Source: Hypholoma sublateritium FD-334 SS-4 (taxonomy: Eukaryota > Basidiomycota > Agaricomycetes > Agaricales > Strophariaceae). From it: 64,000 nt of DNA. This document shows, piece by piece, positions 1 through 10,241 of the stretch. Made by a program: the position numbers and the translations under genes. The stretch lies in assembly GCA_000827495.1 (NCBI GenBank), contig KN817605.1:33744-97743 (forward strand). The letters are read 5' to 3'. Each line of letters opens with the position of its first letter. Position 1 is the stretch's first letter. The notes beneath the pieces were generated by a model that was not told the origin of the DNA, ran no database searches, and saw only the letters and a program-made list of their open reading frames with translations.

Positions 1-600
1 GTTTGCATCTCTGCTCCAACTGGTAGTGGTAAAACGTTGGCATACGCAGTACCAATCATAGAAGTGCGTGTTTATGCAATATCTGCCATTTAGGTGTTCT
101 TAATAATCTGTAGACCCTTTCTTCAAGAATAATCACCAGATTACNAGCACTGATAGTTCTCCCAACGAGAGATCTTGTTTTACAAGTTCGAGAAACGATG
201 GAGGCACTCAGCAAAGGAACGAAGCTGAAGGTATGTGACTGTCATCTAGAAAGTTACTTACGCTCAGAAAGCAATATAGATTGGCAGTGCGACCGGACAA
301 CATTCATTTGCTCACGAACAATCTACACTGGTTCAAGATCACAGCGGCGAAGAACGAAACCCATTCTTCCAGAAGAGCAAAGCTAANGGCGCAAGCTCCA
401 CCGCAGGCCCCTCGTCATTCGCCCCTGGAGGTTCCTCGGCTCCTGCAATCGCCACTGGTGCCATCGGCGCCACTGCGATGACACGAGTTCCCAGCACCCA
501 ATCTACGACACGCTCCCCCGTTTCCTGTTTACCTTACCAGTATGAACGGCGACTTCGGGCAGCCATTCGTCTTGATCAACTGGCTTCAACGCTTGTGGCT
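1..600 (+). pseudogene. DEAD-box RNA helicase fragment (DDX51/Dbp6-like), cut by window start
   Basis: The first bases encode helicase motif I (SAPTGSGKTLAYAVPIIE). After an intron of about 85 bases comes motif Ia (IVLPTRDLVLQV), and after a second intron (GTATGT donor near 231) a TGQHSFAHEQSTLV block. The spacing and the TGQxSxAxEQxxLV block fit the DDX51/Dbp6 subgroup, which acts in 60S ribosome assembly in the nucleolus. The expected PTPGR and DEAD motifs do not follow. Instead the frame enters a Ser/Ala/Pro/Thr-rich stretch and stops near 600. An ambiguous base at 145 sits exactly at the second exon's acceptor, where one extra base is needed to keep frame. It may be a decayed copy or a badly assembled gene; the 5' part lies outside the window. 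Confidence 0.55.
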
Positions 601-639
601 TTGGCGTTCTTCTGGACAGCCTGAATCTCAGCGTGCACT

Positions 640-1231
640 TCCATCGATGAAAGAGTGAAGAGAGCGGAGCTGGAAACAGGGAGCCGCTGTCGGACGTCGA
701 CATGCGCCCCATTGGTCGCGAGAGCCTGCTCCCGGATGAATACGACGAGTACCCCGACGAGTAATACATCAGTGCCTACGCCCATTCGAGAGATCCCATT
801 CCGCTACGCCCTGCAGGGCTGCTGCTTCCCCTTCTCGGTGGTGATTTACCCATAAAATTGACCTCGACGCCGTCATCTGCTTACGATCTCACCACNTACG
901 CGCCCAATTGTACGGAAGGTGACTTTTCAGCAACTATGCTCACTTGTCGTGCNGGCGTCCGTCCACAACCCCGGCGAGATGTCGCACCTCACGCCGCTTA
1001 CACTCTCGTCCAAGGGGCTCTCCGCGCTCTCGCAGCCTGCGAGCGACACGCCATCTGCGCTCCCTTCGTCCGTGCATCCGACCCGCAGTGAGCCGCCAAT
1101 GAAGAGGACCGCGCCGTGGAAGGCCGTGGCACTCGGGAGTTACGTGTGGGTTCTGATCGAACCGACGAGGTGGCGCGTGCACGACGAGGGGACAGAGGAG
1201 GCAGAGTGGGAGGCGCTATGGTGGCCTGGGC
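640..1231 (+). pseudogene. PWWP-like exon in a broken gene
   Basis: An open frame from about 919 ends in a block with the hallmarks of a PWWP or related chromatin-reader fold: an aliphatic-aromatic strand (GSYVWVLIEP) followed by WEALWWPGQ. A canonical GTGAGT donor follows at 1231. No continuation after the intron resembles the rest of a PWWP domain in any frame. A short acidic piece at about 1560-1640 (SIIDELDFDDEKPAIISQY) could be a later exon. Ambiguous bases at 896 and 953 lie next to frame changes. I infer a partial or decayed chromatin-associated gene. The upstream frame at about 660-760 (ending LLPDEYDEYPDE, then stop) may be an earlier exon, but I cannot join it. Confidence 0.35.
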
Positions 1232-2200
1232 AGGTGAGTCTGCGCAATGCCTCTCATACTCACACTCTTTATAATTTGTTTCTGAATGGCGCATATCTCA
1301 TTGCGCTCTTCATAGTTCGTCCAAGGCCTCGCCATCATCATGGCTCTCTGTACCCCATGCGCTCGCACTTACCTCCTTGTCGCGCTCGACCGGTTCCGCT
1401 CCGGCGTCGCGACGCGACGCGAACAGCGCCATAAGCTTCTGCAACTCTGCACGCTCCTCTGCACACTTCATGATATCACAACTGTAGGTGCGCCTGGCTT
1501 TCTAGTAGTGATGTTCGATTGACGAACGTTCGAGACAGTTTCCACGTAGATACATTTTATCGGAGTCGATCATCGACGAACTCGACTTCGATGATGAAAA
1601 ACCTGCCATAATTTCTCAATATAATGCTGGTTCGTAGTCGTCCATACTTGCAATTATAATGTTGTTTACTCACTGTGGTTGTTGTCTCAAGCCAGCAATA
1701 AATGGCGGTGTCTAGGAGCGGAATTGCATTGAAAGGCGGTCGATAGATTGGAAAAAGAAGGATCGCAAGAAAGTGCCGCAGAAACAGGTAAGGTTGCACT
1801 CGTAGAGTGGGAGCCATTACACTTCAAGCTCTGTTCTGGGTCTTGCAAATGTCGTGGCTGAATTGGCGAAGTGACTGGTTGGCGCCTGTACGTCCCTTCA
1901 TTTGGTCGGGTTAGACTTTTTGATGTGTCTAATCTTCCTACTTGGACTGTATAGTCATCACCACATTTTTCCGACTTAGCGTTGAATCTTGTTATCCTGC
2001 TTGCATTGTATAGTCATCACCACATTTNTTCCAACTCAGTGTCACTCATTGTAGAATTTCATTTTAAATGTACCAATGGATTTGACCATTTTCAATATTG
2101 CTTGCATTGTATAATCATCTCATTTTTCCACTGCAGCTAAATACAGACAGATATCTCCAGAATTGTACGATTAAGTTAACACCGTATATAGTACAATTGA
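1232..2200. other. Non-coding or decayed stretch
   Basis: No frame carries recognisable domains apart from the short acidic piece noted at 1560-1640. The right end contains three imperfect direct repeats, listed separately, and one ambiguous base at 2028. Confidence 0.6.
1949..2128 (+). repeat. Three imperfect direct repeats
   Basis: The core TGTATAGTCATCACCACATT occurs at 1949 and again at 2007, each followed by a T run and CC. A degraded third copy (TGTATAATCATCTCATTTTTCC) starts at 2109. Copies 2 and 3 share the flank CTTGCAT before the core. Origin unknown. Confidence 0.75.
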
Positions 2201-3074
2201 CATGATTGAAAACTAGCCTTGAGCAGAGGCCCTGGATTCTATAGTTCTCCACACTTTTCTAGTGCAGTAGACAGTACTATGATATCAGTTGATCACCTAT
2301 CAAGCCTACAATGCTCACTATGTACCACTCACCTACCACAGCTATCCTGTAGCTCACAGTATGGTGAAAAGGGTTGCTGCAGACTGCTACGGAGTGCTGT
2401 ATAGACCATGTGACCACTGTGGCCACTGTGGGCCCCTTTCCGTCCGGGACGGGATCGCTGTGTGATGCTATGGGAAAAATCAAGCATTGCTGATGAGCCC
2501 CAAGACGAGTCACAAGCAGAAACAAGAACTCGTACCAGCTTGAAACTCTCGAAGGACTACCAATTGGCGGACGCTTCAGCTCCCGACGACTACGACGCTT
2601 CATCCCTCGTGTAGGAACAAAGATAGCACAAGCACAAACAGAGATTGAAGCGAGAATGGGACTTCAAGAAGACAAAGCAGACAATCCAGACAACTCGGAA
2701 GTTCAGACGACAGATGAAAGCGACGGACCAGACCATCCAACAGCACTGGAAGACGGACAACCAGATTCAGAAGTCGATGACTCCGATGAAGTCGAAGAAG
2801 AGGGCGAAAACGAAGGAGAAGGGGTGGAAAGAGAAATCGACGGTGAAGACGCAAGATCGTGAACGGATCGAGAGGATCAAGACGAAAGGGCGTAGACACG
2901 GTTTTGGGTGCAACGAGGACGTTGCTACTAGGGGGGGGGTACATGTGGCAGTGCAGTGGCGGTGCGGATCAGATTAGATAGAGTAGAATACACAGCGTTT
3001 GTCATACGGAAACGACCGCGCGAGGACGAGGAAGCGCGAGGCTGAGAATAGAACACAACTCCTCCTCTCCTCGT
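2200..3074. other. Possible degenerate LTR-element remnant
   Basis: This stretch has no intact gene. The plus frame at 2656-2862 is strongly acidic and the overlapping frame strongly basic, as low-complexity DNA produces. A run of nine G at 2931-2939 looks like a polypurine tract. The roughly 200 bases after it run straight into the truncated end of the NLR gene. A polypurine tract followed by an LTR is one reading, but no protease, integrase or reverse transcriptase motif is visible. Confidence 0.25.
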
Positions 3075-5613
3075 CTAGTCATCCCTCCGCCACCGTTCCG
3101 GTCCGCCGACCCTCCTCCAGTGGTCTCTCCGCAGATTCAACGCACCTAATCGATCCTGGACATACAACTGCCCGCTGGTGTTTTTCGAGAGCTCATAGTA
3201 GTCTAGGGCCTTATTGAGCGCTGTTTCCGCGTCGAGGATCTGATCGCGGCGGCTGTACAACTCAGCGAGGCTGCGCAAGCAATTGGCTTCGCCTTTCCTA
3301 GACTGAGCTTGTTCGAAGAGGCTCTGCGCTTTGTTCAACGTGCGCTCGGCGTCGTCTAGTTGATCCCGAAGAATATGGATATCTCCGAGGCTTTTCAGTG
3401 CGGTCCCCTGGCCATACGTGTTATTGTCGGTCTTGTAGAGCTCGAACGCCTGCGTGAAGCTACCCTCGGCGTCATCAAGACGGTTCCAAACATGGTAAAG
3501 TAGGCCCATTGCACGCAAACACTCTGCACGGAGCTTCGGGCTGTTCTTCGAATGCGTATGGGCAAGCCGGATCGTATCATCATACATATATCCCACGTAT
3601 CTAGACCAGGATGTGAGATATATCGTGCCGTTGATCAGACTTTCCGTGTCTGGGTAGCCTTCGTTGAAGGCCTTCTGAAAGACGGCGTGGACATTCTTGA
3701 CTTCGGGCTGCACACTGGCATACATCGAGGCAATGTAATATCGGTATTTGGCGGTTTGAATCAGCTGGATATAATAGCTGGTCATGCCGTTGAGGCTCTG
3801 AGAGACCTCATTTGTCAGGGACTGCTGACAGAATAGGCGCACAGGTGAGAGCATCCGGAGACGCGGATGGCCCCCTCTCTCGCTTGTTGCCACCAATGCG
3901 ACGGAGCGTAGAGTTTGGAGATTTCTGTGGATATTCTTTGCTGCTATGTGCGTCTGCAAAGCATCGAGCGAACCGTCGGACGCCGGAAAGCCATCTGGAA
4001 GCAAAGAGAGTGCGGCGAGGACTTGGATGGCTTCTGGGTCCTTGCGCATCCGCGGACTGTAGATGGAAAGTGATATAGATGCGTCCAGGTTGGACTGAGG
4101 ATCATCGCCTCCCCGCTCAATCATCTTGGTGCGCTCCGTCGGCCATCTTTTCCACAATGAGTGGGGTGGCTCTCCGTCCCTTATCAAGTAGGAAATAAGA
4201 GTGACCGCGAGCGGAACACCGTCGACGGAGTCCAGAAGTAGGTGTATATCAGCGTCCATGAACCCCACTATTTCTTGCACAATTACCTCTGCTCCGGACG
4301 GCGACAGGGTATCCAGGGGTGGCAGTAAAGGCTTTGTCCAAGAGATCTTAGCCGGTCTTTGCGTACCGCGAAGTGTGATTATCAGAGACAAGTTTGAAAT
4401 CGACGCTAGAGTAGACAGGATGTCTTCGACTTTTGCTCTGGTCTCCGAGGGCTCCCATGGCGTCTCGAAATTATCAAGGCAGAGAATACTTCTTGTGGGT
4501 CTTTGGAGGGAATGGCAGATTGTGCCCAGGTTGTCCGCGTTTCGATGGGCAGATTGTATGCCTAGGATGTTCAATATACTTGTCAGAAGCCCCTCCACCG
4601 ACAATATACTTTCGCACGATAGAAAGTATCTTGAGGCGTAGCGCATGGCGACGTATGGATTGTGAAGGGCGGCGAGAGCGGTAGTCGTCTTCCCTATTCC
4701 TCCGCCTCCCAGAATTGCGATCCTGGATGATTCCTCAAGAAGTAGCATATCTACCACGACTTTCAGTTCCTGATCGCGCTCGATGATCAGATGTGGTTTT
4801 GCAGGTAGTACATGATGGGCGCTAAATTGATTACAACGGGCGTCAAATTTAGTTGCGTTCAATAATTGACGAGATACCTACGAAAGATCAGAGATAGATG
4901 CTATCTCTGTTTTTTTGACCGATACAGACTGTTCTACTCTTATTTCTATTAGGATGTCCTGTACGAGAGCGGGGTTCAACGTTAAATATTGCGCAAATTT
5001 ATCTATTGAGTATGAACAGACAAACCAAGATGATCTTGCTATTGAAGCTGTCCAGAACACGATCATACCGATTCAGATCATCGAGACCACGCTGGATTAT
5101 TTTCCTAAATGTACTTCTTGAGGCATGCTTCTCCATGGTTCTGTAGATGCCTCCAAGTGTCCTGCATATGCAAAGCAACAATTTAAGTACCCTATTCAAT
5201 TTATTTCATATCGGGTGCATCGAAAGATCTACCTCCCATAGTCAACAAGGTGATTCTCCAGTCTCCCAAGCTTGTTTTTGGCGTTTGATTTTCCGAGCTC
5301 CAACAATCGTTCGTATATTATTTTTGAGATACTGAGAATCTTATCAATTATCTCCTGGCAGCGTTCTTTGTTTATTTTAACTTCCTAAAGACGCAAATCT
5401 ATGAATAAGAATAAGGTTGAATTTGAGCGATGTAAATCCAAATCTTACGTCTCGTATCTTGATGAGCTGCAAAACGATCCCAGATACTGATTTCACATAT
5501 GGAACACTGGCCAGCATTTCCCCGACCTCTTTGACAATTGTGAGCATTGTGTCGACCAAAGCGGTGCCGTCGTCCACAGCATCCTTCGTACGAGATTTTG
5601 TTACATTGGTCAT
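3075..5613 (-). CDS. NLR-like STAND ATPase (MLKL-like N-term, NB-ARC, TPR)
   Basis: Five exons (5613-5449, 5384-5233, 5161-5026, 4958-4882, 4821-3075) join in frame to 758 residues. The first ~170 residues form amphipathic helices (VKEVGEMLASVPYVKSVSGI) like the MLKL/HeLo-type four-helix domain found in many Agaricomycete NLRs. The NTPase domain follows: P-loop GGGGIGKTTT, Walker B SILCLDNFE, sensor LIITLRGT and the GVPLAV motif. About three and a half TPR units of 40 residues (LDDAExxLxKA) complete it. Such proteins are thought to sense non-self or damage and trigger cell death; that role is inference. The TPR array stops mid-repeat after ALNLRRD and ends in an Arg/Trp-rich tail unlike TPR, so the 3' end is probably truncated by a rearrangement. 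The start was chosen because MTNV directly precedes the helical domain. Confidence 0.85.
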
Positions 5614-6023
5614 AGTACTTGAGAGCGCAGGAAGGCAGATTCAGCCAGGATTGTAGAATGGTGGGTAAGATGATGAAAATCAGCAACTGAGCTAATTTCT
5701 CCGATGTCGGAGAACATCTTTAGGCTATTTTAGGCTTCCGCGTAGCGCAACTGGAAATAAGTACTCGCAGATTGCACAAGATTGGAGAGAATGGATATAA
5801 TCCAAGTCTATTTATGTAAAGTCTACTCACACAATTTCGAGAAGTTTATCTCTTAAAAAAACGCTCAGTTGGAAACGGCATAAATAATCCAATATCAGTA
5901 AGTATGTTATGCCCCGGTTATCCCCGCTGATCCGGACCGCCGGACTTGCATTTGAACATTGAATTTGTGACAAAACTGTCGGTATCATAACAACTTGCCA
6001 TCCAGTCAACACTTCAATATTCA
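5614..6023. other. Divergent intergenic region, NLR / F-box
   Basis: AT-rich spacer between the start codons of the minus-strand NLR gene and the plus-strand F-box gene. Both promoters must lie here. No specific site is recognised. Confidence 0.6.
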
Positions 6024-7327
6024 ATGGCAAGTGGGCCACCGATTTTGCCTCCCCAATTTGCCTCCCCCATGCATCTCGACCTCACACGGCTATCACGTAC
6101 AATGCGTCTTCAAAAACTGGGACGAAAAGCACTTCCACCAATACGCACTCTATTGGACACAGTACCAGACGAGGTTATGGAGCACATACTGTCGTTTTGC
6201 GCGCAGCGCGAAGTGCTGGCTATCTCTTTGACGTGCTGGAGGCTGGCGGCGGTTGCGAACGGTACTCTTTACCGATACATTAGGCCCCTCAACTTAACCA
6301 AATCGGCGTGTTTCTTCCGGACCATCTACCTCCACGAGCATCTCGGGACGTTTGTGCGCAAATGTGAGGTGGAATTGTCATTCGCCTATGTCTCCCAGAG
6401 ACCGAAATCCACTGCTCGAAATCGAAAATGAACTCATTAAACGCTACCGGAAGCTGAAACCCAAGGCGTTGGGTTTACTTCACGATATAGGCTACACCGA
6501 CTCTCTGGCACTGGTCACTACTGCCCTGAGGAAGATGCCAAATCTTTCGCACCTTGAGTTGCTCTTCCCAGAAACAGAAATACAAACCGATTATGTCGCG
6601 CGATTACTTGAAGGGTGCCCGTTCCAACTTCTCCATTTCCACACAAATCTCCGATTCGATTTAGCCATGGCAAAATTCCTGCACAGTCAGGATGATCTCC
6701 AGGACCTCCGCTTGCATTCGTCTACCCCATTTTCATCGTTGGACATGACTACCTTGAATGGCGACATGCTTCCGAAGCTCAGTACCCTCGGTTGGTCAAG
6801 CCGCGTTCCAATAGAGCTCGTGCGACACTTGGTCAAAGGACGGCCCATCCATACGATTGATGTGCAGCTCCCTTCAGGGATTTACGACATCTCAGATTTC
6901 CTCGGAATCGGAGTCGAAGCATCGCCCCTCGTCAGAGTAGCGAATATCACTTTTCGGGACCCTAGACATCCCCTGTACTCCCAGCTGGAGGTCTTGAATA
7001 TCCAATTTCCCAACTTGACGGGTCTTGGAATTGCCGTGTTCGCGTTGACCCAGGTTTGCGGCCTAATCCGAGCATAGATATCTACCGCTTATTTTAACTT
7101 CTATTTTATGGCAGGAGATCACCAATGACCTGTACAAAATTGTCAAGTCGTTCAAGCAGCTCGAGCGGCTCTTCATTTATGATCAATTCCACGACTTGGC
7201 GTTGACTCGAGGCGTCATTCTTCAGTACGCGAGATCGTTCTGGAATCGATGTGCCACGCTCCGTAAGATCGGGTTCTATGTCTGCGACCCGTTCCTCATG
7301 GTGGAAAAGACGGTGGGCATACTTTGA
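6024..7327 (+). pseudogene. F-box protein gene with a single-base frameshift
   Basis: The product begins MASGPPILPP and has an F-box at about residues 40-80 (LDTVPDEVMEHILSFCAQRE, then ISLTCWRLAAVANGTLYRYI). A leucine-rich C-terminal half typical of fungal F-box proteins follows. F-box proteins link substrates to SCF ubiquitin ligases through Skp1. The frame breaks near 6405: removing one A from the AAA at 6405-6407 restores a continuous reading (SQRP then NPLLEIENEL). An intron at 7054-7114 (GT...GCAG) leads to a last exon ending MVEKTVGIL at 7327. Everything except the one base looks intact. It may be a homopolymer sequencing error, in which case the gene is functional, or a young pseudogene. 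Confidence 0.75.
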
Positions 7328-7763
7328 GCTTGCATTGCAATGGGAACACTTATCAGATTATCACTTGTTAGACGGTAACAACGGGAAAAGTGAAGACCGT
7401 TCTATGGGTCGTTCGATCGTAGTATATCAGTCCCCTTGAAGTTACTTTGCCGGGGTGCACTCCAGCAGTTTCTCGAGCAACAGTAGTAATTCTTTTGTGT
7501 GGGGAGAGAAGAGCTTCTCACTGGGCCTTATGCCGAAGTCTCTTTAATGGACCCTCAGTGTGATTGTTATTTTACTGCTCCGAAGGCGCCCACTAGAGCC
7601 CATAATACCCTTCAAATGTATAGTAGCCGTCCGTGATAATTAGTAATAGAGATATGTATTATATAGTCTGACAATTTGTAACGAGCGTGGGTTAAACGAT
7701 AGGTATCAAAGGGGTAGTAGAACTACAGGTATGTATATAATGTTCGCCTATAACAACTTTTCT
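7328..7763. other. Convergent intergenic region
   Basis: Holds the 3' ends of the F-box gene and the minus-strand carboxylesterase. No further gene is seen. Confidence 0.65.
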
Positions 7764-10241
7764 TTACACAGGGTAAGAAGTGGAGAGGGCGAGAAGATTG
7801 CTAATGGCATCAGCGCGGTATGTGTCGTTCGTGACCGACGGAGCGGCGGTGTCAGTGAATGTGTATAGGTTGGGCGCCGCGGTTGTGTATTGAGGCCAGA
7901 TACCGGGCGCGGAGGGGCTGTTGGGGTCAAGGGCGACAACGAAGTTGATAAGGTAATCGGTCAACAAGCCGGTGTCGATGTCCGAGAAGTGGTACTGGAG
8001 GTGAAAACGTTAATTGATATTCAACTACGATGACGGAAGTACACATACTGAACCAAGGACAGAAGCTGTCTTGAGGACCTTGCTCACTATGAAAAACGTC
8101 AGTATTGGAGCTGCATGCAAGACAGTGTACGCACGGTAGGAGTACACCTTCTGCGTCCCTGATAAGGTTTGGACGAAGTTTCTCCTCGGGCCTTGGAATA
8201 CGATGTCGCCCTGGAACGCGGCAATGCGCTTGTACAGGGGATATACGACGTCAGAGGAGCCAGTGTCGAAGGGCGATCCGACTGTGGGGTCCGAGGGGTA
8301 ATTCGTGGCGACCGCTGCTAGCTCTGCGGCAGTAGCCGCGGGGGCATATTCATTTGCGACGAAGGTGGTGAAGTCAGCATCGGTACTGGACGCGACAGCA
8401 TGTCATTTTTTGAATTATCAGAATAAAAGTGAGGTCATACGTGAGGTTGCTTTGGGCAAGCGAAAAGACGGTGCCCTCGTCGTCGACGTTACCTAATCGG
8501 GCTACAGTGAGAAACATTGGAAACAGAAAAAATTCAGCGGCGTACCGGCCACGATGGGTATCTTGGGGAATTTCCCTGCCTTGAGCTGTGCGAATGGCGT
8601 CTGCTGGAGGAAGGTTCCGTCGACATGGGGCAACCATGCAAGGCCCAGACCCTTGTAAATCGCAGGCTTAGTGTAAAGTACTCTGGATCTAGAACGGGGA
8701 CTTACATTGAACGAGAGGTAGTTAGGGGTGTTATTGATCGCAGCAGTCAAAACGTCAAGCGACACGTTCCTCAGACACTTCAGGGTGCTTGCAGCACTGG
8801 TGCAGTTGGTCTGGGAGACGAGGAAATCGTAGTATTTCTAAATGATACCCAGAGTCAGCTTTACAGACTTTTACGGAGCGTTGTAACATGCGGACATACC
8901 TGGCCTTTGGCGAGGGGACCAACAGAAACCGGAGCGCCTGATTGCATGAATGCCGCGCGGAAGAGATTCTCAGTGTTGCCTCCGAATCCAAGCATCTGCA
9001 AGGATGCGGAAATGGAACCTGCAGACTGTCCCCAGCTGTGATAGATGGTAATAAGCAAAAATTTGGAGGAGCGAAGGGAACACAAGGCCAATTCACTAAC
9101 ATTGTAATCTTGGTCGCGTCGCCACCGAAGTTACAGATGTACTTCTTCACCCAACGCAGAGCAACGCGTTCTAGATATTCTCCCTATCAGTGTGTGATAG
9201 TAAACGCAAGAAAAGATGACCGACGATCGTAAAGGCCGAAATTTCCAATATTTTCCCTGGCCACCTCCGCGCTCGCAAGGAAGCCGAATGCTATAAATAC
9301 GTACATACTCAACATGAGAGGTTAACACATGACAGAGCTGATGCCGTACCAGAGAGTCTATAAATAAAGGCGCCAAATCAGAGTTTGTTCTTGCCTGGTC
9401 AATTGGCAAAATATGGCAAGTACCTGTAATTCATTGAGACATAGATAACGGGTGTGCCGAGTGCGATGGAGCGGGTGACGACTGTAGTGCCCAGAGTATC
9501 GTATCTGGGAATCAGGTCACATATACAAATTAGTGGTGCGCACGGGCGCAAACAGTGGAGCTGACGCACGTAACAGTGTCACCGGCCTCAAATCCACCTA
9601 TTATGAGCGTGAATTTACCTCCGCGACCGAATTATTCAAAATAACTTACCACCGTAGATCCACTAGTCGAGGGCGTCAATAAATTGAAGTGACATTGATA
9701 AGATAACACGCACCACGACCACGGGGAGGTTGTCGGTAGGCTTCGAGCCAGCAGGGCGGATAACATTAATGGTAAGACCTTCACATGATATTTGACTCTC
9801 AGCTCCGGTTGAGGCGGTAATCGAGGGGTTACATACAGTCTTCGCTGTAAGTCGTGTCGCGCGCGATGAGGCTCCTGATGGAGGGGCTACTGTCAAGCTC
9901 GGATCGCCTCGAGAGCGATGAGGCGGAGATCGTCTGCGCTGGGCAAGAGGGCCCGTACGCGGTGGCATTAAATGGTCCTAAATACACCGGAATGGCCACA
10001 GGCAGCGCAAAGCGACTTGAGAAACAATCGCGTCAGTTGACACGCAAACGCTGTAGGTAGAGTCCAGATCTCACGCTGCCCGTGCAAAAGGAATGCCCAA
10101 AAATTTCGTGACCGCACCCGAGTCAGCTCCCTGCACGAGAGCGAAGTCGATGATGGCCGTGGTAGAGATATTTTGGGCCAGAGTGATCTTCGAGGCAGAT
10201 ATCGCCGGGAGCACGAATAAAAGGGAGAGCGCCCACTTCAT
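7764..10241 (-). CDS. Secreted type-B carboxylesterase/lipase
   Basis: A many-exon gene of the alpha/beta-hydrolase carboxylesterase type B (COesterase) family. The start MKWALSLLFVLPAISA is a signal peptide; an upstream in-frame Met exists at 10286 but would bury it. Landmarks in order: FLGIPFA; SEDCLTINVIRPAG; an oxyanion-hole YGGGF split by an intron; NYRLSAFGFLAS; LYDQRVALRWVKKYI; nucleophile elbow WGQSAGSIS; LAWLPHVDGTF; VDDEGT carrying the likely acidic residue; GSYHFSD carrying the likely catalytic His; C-terminus LLALSTSYPV. The elbow is G-Q-S-A-G rather than the commoner G-E-S-A-G. It should hydrolyse esters of lipids or plant compounds outside the cell; substrate unknown. About 12 introns, all around 50-60 bases, fit in frame. 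The FARAA/RFALP junction is about four residues shorter than in relatives. Confidence 0.9.

Noticed and set aside
2600..2944. 114-codon Leu/Arg-rich minus frame
   Set aside because: Generated by GA-rich DNA; overlapping frames on the other strand are equally open and none has a domain.
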